Source: Porites lutea (Eukaryota; Cnidaria; Anthozoa; Scleractinia; Poritidae). From it: a stretch of DNA of 64,000 nucleotides. The position numbers and the translations under genes are program-made. The DNA lies in contig NC_133209.1 of assembly GCF_958299795.1 (NCBI RefSeq), forward strand, positions 1,750,001 to 1,814,000. The letters run 5' to 3'. Of the stretch, positions 57,985-64,000 are shown in pieces (the stretch's first letter is position 1; every line of letters starts with the position of its first letter). The notes beneath the pieces were generated by a model. It saw only the letters and a list, made by a program, of their open reading frames with translations, did no database searches and had not been told where the DNA came from.

Positions 57985-58022
57985 ATTGGTCGGTTTTATG
58001 ATAAAAGACGGAATCTGATTGG
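57985..58022 (+). promoter_or_regulatory. Paired inverted CCAAT boxes of H2A.X
   Basis: ATTGG occurs at 57985-57989 and 58018-58022, in the contexts CTATTGGTCGG and TGATTGGTGC, 113-150 bp before the start codon. Paired CCAAT boxes bound by NF-Y are typical of histone promoters. No good TATA box was found; CCATAAATT at 58044 is only weakly similar. Confidence 0.6.
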
Positions 58023-58134
58023 TGCATTTCGATCCTAGTCAAGGCCATAAATTGAACATTGCCGTGCATCACACTATTATTCGTTACAAGTTCGATACCT
58101 CTGAGGAGATCAAAGGAAACTTCTAAAGTTCGTC

Positions 58135-58539
58135 ATGTCTGGTCGCGGTAAAGGCAAAGCCAAGGGCACAAAATCCAAAAGCCGTTCTTCTCGCGCGGGG
58201 CTGCAATTTCCAGTCGGTAGAATCCACCGTCTTCTTCGCAAGGGAAACTACGCTGAACGTGTCGGCGCTGGTGCTCCCGTCTACCTCGCTGCTGTCTTAG
58301 AGTACTTGTCCGCTGAAATCTTGGAATTGGCGGGCAATGCTGCTCGAGACAACAAGAAATCAAGAATCATTCCACGCCATCTTCAATTGGCAGTTCGCAA
58401 CGACGAAGAACTGAACAAGCTTCTCGCTGGTGTCACGATCGCTCAAGGAGGCGTTCTTCCGAACATCCAGGCTGTTCTCCTTCCAAAGAAAACGGACAAG
58501 AAAGGATCCAAGACGTCTTCCCAGAGTCAAGAATATTAG
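58135..58539 (+). CDS. H2AX: Histone H2A.X (intronless)
   Basis: A core histone of the nucleosome and a DNA-damage mark. The 134-residue intronless frame has the full H2A fold ([20 protein letters not shown], then [20 protein letters not shown], then GGVLPNIQ). The C-terminus ends SQSQEY. The SQ-acidic-aromatic ending (SQEY, serine 131 counting Met) is the defining ATM/ATR phosphorylation motif of H2A.X. A histone 3' stem-loop follows 30 bp after the stop codon, so replication-dependent 3' processing is likely. It stands alone: no other core histone gene is in the window. The start has SGRGKGK directly after Met, as in canonical H2A. Confidence 0.93.
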   Translation: MSGRGKGKAKGTKSKSRSSRAGLQFPVGRIHRLLRKGNYAERVGAGAPVYLAAVLEYLSAEILELAGNAARDNKKSRIIPRHLQLAVRNDEELNKLLAGVTIAQGGVLPNIQAVLLPKKTDKKGSKTSSQSQEY

Positions 58540-58568
58540 AGACTAAGAACAGCAACCCACCTTACAAC

Positions 58569-58584
58569 GGCTCTTTTAGGAGCC
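58569..58584 (+). terminator. Histone mRNA 3' stem-loop
   Basis: GGCTCTTTTAGGAGCC has a six-base-pair stem (one T-G pair) and a four-base TTTA loop. It is flanked by AAC before and ACCA after, as in the SLBP-binding element. It lies 30 bp after the H2A.X stop codon. A purine-rich U7-binding element was not clearly seen. Confidence 0.85.
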
Positions 58585-58925
58585 ACCAAATCTTTCAAAA
58601 GTCTTAGCCAATGCTGATTTTGTGTTTAATTAAGAGCTAGATGATCGTGCTTCCCGCCAAAACCGTTAATGCTTAGAAAAATTCCCTAGGTCTAATATCA
58701 TGCTTAGCAAGGCAAGTTAAAAGTATTAAGATCGTAATACGTGACGGCTTGGTCTAAATTGCTTACGTTAAGAATAGTCTAGCATGGGGCAACTGCAAAT
58801 CTTTTGCTGTAGGAAGTAATTCACTAGAAAATACCGTAACGGTGAGTTTTATTGGAGCAAAACACGTATAGATAAACATTCTGAACGGTGTTTCATTTTA
58901 GACACTGACTGTAGAGTGCAGCTTA

Positions 58926-59149
58926 GGTCCAGTTCAAACGTTGAATTTCACATGTGTCGAACTTAATTGCCATTTTAGTCGACTAAAATAGTTAAATACG
59001 GGATTTGATTCAAACGTCGAATTTAACTCACTGAACTCTGTCGAATTTAACTCTCTTCGCCGTCAGTATTCCCACTAATATAATAATAATTTACTAAAAT
59101 TCATTCATTAAGTTCGGCACATGCGAAATGCGACGTTTGAACCGTGCTT
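58926..59149. mobile_element. MITE with CAGTTCAAACGT ends
   Basis: About 224 bp. The left end (CAGTTCAAACGTTGAATTTC, then GTCGAACTTAAT) and the right end (ATTAAGTTCGGC, then GACGTTTGAACCGTG) are inverted copies of about 38 bp. The interior has GTCGACTAAAATAG and GTCGAATTTAACTC words. The target duplication is unclear. Confidence 0.65.
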
Positions 59150-60245
59150 TATATACAGCCTTTCAAATCATTATTTACTCCACATGAACTCTTGGTTTGC
59201 ATCTGTTATACCTTTTCCGGGAGAAGGAGAAGTTGATTATATGCCTAGTGAGTGACATATCTGTTTTTAATCAAAACACAAGGTGAGAAAGGTGTGCAGT
59301 GTTGACATTTGCTAGTTGTATTGGCAGTTGCAATATTGGAATTTCATCTTCTTATCTCCTGTGATAATATCACTGTTTCAGGCATGCCACCATATGAACA
59401 GCTCCTTCTTATAAATATTCACAGTCAAGTTTAAAAGAGAGACTTATGATTGGCATCGACTGAGCAGAGCGTTGATTCCAGCAATTTTTCTCTGCACTTT
59501 ACAATGTTCAATGTGTGACAGTGGACATTACAGTGTCAGATCCTTTACATGGGAACACTGCAAAGGACACCAGTTGTAGCAGCTGAACTTTGCTCTAAAT
59601 TTGACTTGAATCCATTTCAATCTGGATATCAAAAAAAATAATAAAAATATTATTGTACTCCTTGTATGTGTTGATACCTTCAGCAGCCAGAGATAACCAT
59701 CTTAGCCCTTGTTTCAAATGCTGTCCCCAATTTTAATGTTCACTTCACAATTCATGTGCTAAACAAAACATGATGAAGGCTGGCTCTTTTCCATGATGTA
59801 CAGCCACATCCGTTTAAGACCGATATTTTTGGGTCCATGTATGTCGTAGAAAGGGGCTTGAGAGTCTGGCCTGCTCCCAATGTAAAGATTAAGCAGTGTA
59901 GAAAACGCTTTAGGGACACCCACTTAATACGCACCCCTCGTTATTACCGAAGTATGTGAAAGGGGTAGTCCTTTTGCATACCTTTTATTTACAAATGGTA
60001 CATTTTCTGTAAAAAATGGTATATAAAAGCTAAAGGGGTCGGACATCTGGGCAGAGCCTCCCTGTGTAAAATTTTGTTGAGTACCCTCCCCAGATCTTAC
60101 TATAGAAGTATCGAGCTAAAATTGTGGGTATTATGTCAGCATATGCTTGATACTTCAGATAGTGAATATTAGGCTCAAAATAATGCCAGCACAATCATCA
60201 GACATCCCTAATGAGGTGTAAGATGTGCTCTCTAGTTTTTGTCTG

Positions 60246-60312
60246 AGACAACATGGCCGACAGGTCAGTGTGTCAGACTCACAATCTTGTGGTCCTGGAT
60301 TTGAGACCCGCT
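60246..60312 (+). repeat. tRNA-like SINE relic
   Basis: The sequence has a tRNA-like layout: a box A-like TGGCCGACAGG near 60254, an anticodon-arm-like AGACTCACAATCT, and a box B-like GGATTTGAGACCC at 60297-60309. Box B departs from consensus and the acceptor stem does not close, so it is not a working tRNA. It is most likely the head of an old tRNA-derived SINE. Confidence 0.5.
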
Positions 60313-60759
60313 CTTTCTTAACGTCTAAAAATTCTTGCAAAGAATATTCTGTTGAGCGAAAACAAATCAAGTCGACAACAGCCACCTACTCCAAACTTCA
60401 AATGTTTTCAAATGTTTGGCGGCAAAACATGTCATGCTTGCACCCAATTAGGACATGTTTTTTCCTCATGTGTACACGCCTAGATGCAACTGACAGTAAA
60501 TAGCCACAAACTAGGGTCTTCTCAGTTGGGATTTTTAATCCTGTTATGTTACATTTGAATTATTTGTTTCTAAGTATTTAAGTGGAGTGCCTGTAAACTA
60601 GCAGGATAAGCTGCGTGCACTTTCCACTATATTCAAACCTTTAACATTTTAACCTTTTGTTCCCATGCAAGTTCATGGTTTACAAGGGACTATAGTGTTG
60701 AGCATCCTTCCTTGCAATGATGTAAAAATTTTCACATCACAAAAAATCAACATAATCAC

Positions 60760-62700
60760 CTCTCCTTCAACAGACTCCACATCAGGTGTTGCAGGACTTT
60801 CATAGTCATCAGTTTCATCTTCCATATCATCATTTGATTCATCATCATCCTCAAGATCGTCATCTTCTTCCTCCATTCTCTATCAATGGAAAAAAGTACA
60901 AGAAAATTAGGATGCATCTTAATAACAGTTGGGTAGTAGATACCTAATTTTAAGTACAATCAAACCCAGCTTTATGGACATCTGCTTAATACAGACACCT
61001 CATTACTACGGACAGTTTGCTTTGTCCCTGGGGAAAGGAAGCCCTTAAATCAGGGGCACCCAATGAAAATATAGTTCAAAACCACTTAAACATAGCATTG
61101 TTGAATGTATTTTAGTATTCAAACAGTAGATATAGGCATATTTTTATCCCCTAAAAATTTTTCATCTGTTCAGATTTCCTTGCTGAAAGTCTAGTGATCT
61201 GAAAATTATAGGGATCAAAACTTACCTTTTGGAAAATTTCAGCCAGAAAAAAGGCTCTCGAAAATTCTAGGTGACCTTTTTAGAGTAAAAATCCGTTAAA
61301 AATGGGCAGTTCTACCATTTTTGGGGGGTTTGAAAATCCTAGGAGAGGCAGGCAAACAAATTCTAGATCTCAAATCATCTTCCGAACAGATATTTTCCAA
61401 AAATTGTCGTAGGGTGCCCCTGTTAAATTTTCTCCAAATTAAACCCACTTAATAGGGACACCCTCAATACAGACACTTTCCATGGCCCCCTCAGAGATTT
61501 TCTTCTTAGTGTAAGGCCTCTTACTAGGACTCACAAGGAATGTACAAAACCCATATACCCCAACTCTCTTGGATTATCTGGGTATCTCCCAGATGCAACA
61601 CCAATCTGCTGGTCTCCTGGACGGGTCACCAAATCTCCCAAATAAAATGGGAAAATGGACTTATGAGCTTTTCTGTACTTCAATTTGGAAGTTATCCCAT
61701 TTTCTCCCAAAATTTGAATTTTTTTTCCATTCATATTTCGGTTTCTGGGGCATTTTTGCACGTATTTCATCACTGACAAAGATTATTTTGCCATTACAAT
61801 CATAAAAGCGAATTTCGGTCTGTACCACTTGTAAGACTTCATATAATGTCCTAAGCCATTCCCATGCGATAAATTAGGGACTGGATTGAATTGTTCTTAC
61901 TGGGGGATCAGGATCAGGGAGGGTGGTCATTGATATTTGGGGGTGGGGGTAATGCAAAAGAGAGAGTATCCAAGTTTTTAGATTTCCCAAGGTTGGCATC
62001 TCTGACAACCCCTAGGTTCTCTGTTTACCATAGAAATATAAGTGACTCAATCAGAGCTTACCTCTTGTTTATCTTTGCTTTTAGTTGTTCCAATTGGAGG
62101 AATGTCACTGCCCTTATCCAGAATCTTCTTACACTGTCAGGATTAGGGAATTTTAAATTCGTTCAAAAATTATTCAATAAGTGCTAAGATAATACGCGTT
62201 TAATAATGCTGAATAATGTTAACGAACATTTGGGCAATTCATTGCATCGGTGAATAATGTTAAGTTTCATTTATAAAATACCCGGCCACAACTTAGCTTT
62301 CCACATCAATAATAGATTCTTGAATCTTCTGTTTTATATTCTTCGTTTTACCAGACGTTGATAGATGTAGCCGGGTATCGTTGACACTTACATACACAAA
62401 AGCCTTCAACAACTAACCGTAAAAATAATTTGTAATGTGGCCAAAACAATTATGCTAGCGTTTCCAAAGATTCCCTGCTAGCAGAGGTCTCTCACGACGA
62501 ACCTCTGCTAGCAGGGAATTCCAAAGAAAAATCAACAACAAAATCAACAAGCTAAGGATTGGAAGACGCACCAATGCAGTATACTGTTCCTCCTCTTTTG
62601 TCAGGGCAGCATCATCGTCTAATCTTTTTTCTAAAGTAAACCAAAGGTCATCAGCGATGCGAGGAAGAAGAGATGGAAAAGTGGCTAACGAGTTCGCCAT
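60760..62700 (-). CDS. ANAPC15: ANAPC15 (APC15/MND2), subunit of the anaphase-promoting complex; last exon not found
   Basis: APC15 helps the anaphase-promoting complex shed the mitotic checkpoint complex. Exons are 62700-62572, 62133-62062 and 60879-60760, each phase 0. Exon 1 reads MANSLATFPSLLPRIADDLWFTLE, collinear with human FPSLFPRVTETLWFNLD. Exon 2 has DIPPIGT (human LVPIGK). Exon 3 is an acidic run (MEEEDDDLEDDDESNDDM) ending DYESPATPDVESVEGE, like human NDYNESPDDGEVNEVDMEG. The expected C-terminal tail (human ends near QDQWMI) was not found downstream, so the 3' end is open. The ATG at 62700 is in an AAGATGGCG context and is preferred over an in-frame ATG at 62727. The exon 1 donor (GTGCGT) is weak. 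A perfect 19-bp palindrome lies in intron 1 at 62470-62519. Confidence 0.87.
62470..62519. repeat. Perfect 19-bp inverted repeat in ANAPC15 intron 1
   Basis: ATTCCCTGCTAGCAGAGGT (62470-62488) and its exact complement (62501-62519) are separated by 12 bases, 53 bp inside intron 1. A partial relative (CCTGCGAGCAGAGGCCCTC) lies near 63533. It is probably a small foldback repeat. Confidence 0.8.
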
Positions 62701-64000
62701 CTTGGAAATTTGAACTTCCCACAACATACCGCTGACTTTACAACAATGTTTTCACGTACCACGCATTGATGTGGAGTAAGAATGTCAGGCCTAACCCAGG
62801 GTTAAATTTTAACCCGGCTTTCTTTTTCTTTTTATCAAAAGCACTCTCTTGGGTAATTTTGTAGGCAAAGAGAATTAAACTGAATTTGTTTGCACTAACC
62901 CTAGGTTTTCTTAACCCAGCTTCGAACAACCCAGCCCTGGTGGTTGGGGGAGGCAGAGGAGGAGGTATAGGTATGTGGTGTATGTGGTGCCCTGGGTCTT
63001 AAGGCCTGACCTTAAGGATGAAACACAGTGCCAACTGAACAAGGGCGAACTAAATGATACCCTAATTACAGATTGAGCACCCTATCGGGCAGCACATACT
63101 TATCTAGCCCACGGTTTTATTTGAATATCCACACAATCTCATAAGTTAGAGGAATCAAGTACTGTAAGAATAGTGCCAAGTAAAATACTACAAAATTCTG
63201 TCCGCAGATTCAAAAGCTGGTGCTTTATACCCAAAAATGATTCTCGAATCTATCAGAGTTTAAGCGTGCAGCATAGAAGTTGCATGGACTAGTGAATAAC
63301 TCAAGTCAATGAAATTTTAAAATAATTTAATATTCATAATACCCTATAGAAAATGCATTTTAGTACACCTGCACATACAAGAAACCTAACTACAGCTCCT
63401 GAAACATCTCTTAATTAAGCACTGATATGGGGTCTAAATTCACTTAAATTGTATTTCCATTTCATATAATGATCAATTTTTTGTAACGTACCTTGACCAC
63501 ACAATTAAGGCGCTAATAAAATAATTATCTTGTCCTGCGAGCAGAGGCCCTCGGAAGGTCAAAGGGTCTATGATTGTAGGGAATTCTTTTACATTTTTGC
63601 ACAGAACATTCAAATTTATGATCACCATGATATAGAAAAATTTACCCTTAATTCAAACTTTTAGAAAATGTAACTGGTAAGCAAAGCTCGGAATTTTTTT
63701 TCATTGCATTGTGTTATAATATTATTCTTCTGACTCAAATTGCAAGGCATTGCAGTAGACTGCCTTGAAACGTAATTATGTAAACTTAGCCTTGTCTTTA
63801 AAATTCTATACATCATGTCATAAAAAAAGCTCTTGATAACACAGCATTCTTAAAAATACAAAAGAAGCACCTACATTAAATTCTTTTCCTGCTTCCATAT
63901 TACTTTTTTTTTCCTTAAAAAATAGCATGCATATGCTTAAATAACATTTTTAATAATGATCATAGTTATTTAACAAAATTGCTGGTCACTGCATTTTTTG
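62701..64000. other. Region upstream of ANAPC15 to the window edge
   Basis: Contains the ANAPC15 promoter side and a shortened family A MITE (62786-62940). From about 63000 to 64000 the sequence is AT-rich; no exon, RNA gene or repeat could be supported there apart from the half palindrome near 63533. Confidence 0.5.
62786..62940. mobile_element. Shortened MITE, TTGTTCAAA family A
   Basis: About 155 bp. The right end (GTTTTCTTAACCCAGCTTCG, then AACAACCCAGCCCTGG) and the inner GTTAAATTTTAACCCGGCTT match the 6073-6312 copy. The left terminal repeat is missing, so this copy is truncated or internally deleted. Confidence 0.65.

Larger units (their letters stand above)
55929..58134. other. Upstream flank of cGLR copy 2 and H2A.X promoter region
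   Basis: From 55929 to about 57720 this is the non-coding part of duplication unit 2. From about 57720 to 58134 it is the H2A.X upstream region with two inverted CCAAT boxes. The cGLR and H2A.X genes are divergent and 2.2 kb apart. No other gene was recognised. Confidence 0.55.
58585..60759. other. Region between H2A.X and the last identified ANAPC15 exon
   Basis: The stretch contains an inverted-repeat element (58926-59149) and a tRNA-like repeat relic (60246-60312). The last exon and 3' UTR of ANAPC15 (minus strand) probably lie here, but I could not identify them. Confidence 0.5.

Noticed and set aside
58133-58363. Minus-strand frame opposite H2A.X
   Set aside because: Antisense shadow of the histone coding sequence.
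60246-60312. Functional tRNA gene
   Set aside because: Box B departs from consensus and no acceptor stem closes; a SINE relic fits better.

Overview
This is a eukaryotic, AT-rich, intron-rich window with typical metazoan genes. Three things point to an anthozoan cnidarian, most likely a stony coral: gene structures close to vertebrates, a dense load of short palindromic DNA transposons (TA, TAA and 5-6 bp target duplications), and cGAS-like receptor genes with vertebrate-like catalytic cores. The organism call is inference; the genes are read directly from joined exons whose splice sites and phases agree.

Layout, left to right. (1) 1-7960, minus: the 5' two-thirds of an ARAP gene (SAM, proline-rich linker, PH1, PH2, start of ArfGAP), 15 exons, running off the left edge. 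(2) 11311-16655, plus: UBL3, five coding exons, one GC-AG intron. (3) 22668-23285, minus: a single-exon RAB9, with a 284-bp inverted-repeat element just behind it. (4) 24101-25905, minus: a two-exon THEM6-like thioesterase. (5) 30318-34681, minus: one two-exon C2H2 zinc-finger gene with 16 fingers and an intron packed with nested TA-target MITEs. (6) 36990-38952, minus: POLR1D. (7) 40524-44364, plus: VAMP7, eight coding exons. (8) 45.08-57.72 kb, minus: a tandem direct duplication of about 6.3 kb, each unit holding one intact four-exon cGAS-like receptor (cGLR). (9) 58135-58539, plus: an intronless H2A.X ending in SQEY, followed by a histone stem-loop. (10) 60760-62700, minus: ANAPC15, with its last exon not found. 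The rest is non-coding and rich in MITEs.

The most interesting region is the cGLR pair. Both copies keep the GS motif and the E/D/D catalytic triad and have open, phase-consistent exons. Both lack the cGAS zinc-ribbon and carry a 246-265-residue basic N-terminal extension found on two exons. Those two exons end in a recognisably repeated segment, so exon 2 looks like an internal duplication of the end of exon 1. Two MITE insertions, one private to each unit, have an empty site in the other and so post-date the duplication. The genes do not form an operon; they are ordinary unlinked housekeeping genes (trafficking: ARAP, RAB9, VAMP7, UBL3; cell cycle and chromatin: ANAPC15, H2A.X; transcription: POLR1D) plus an innate-immunity gene pair.
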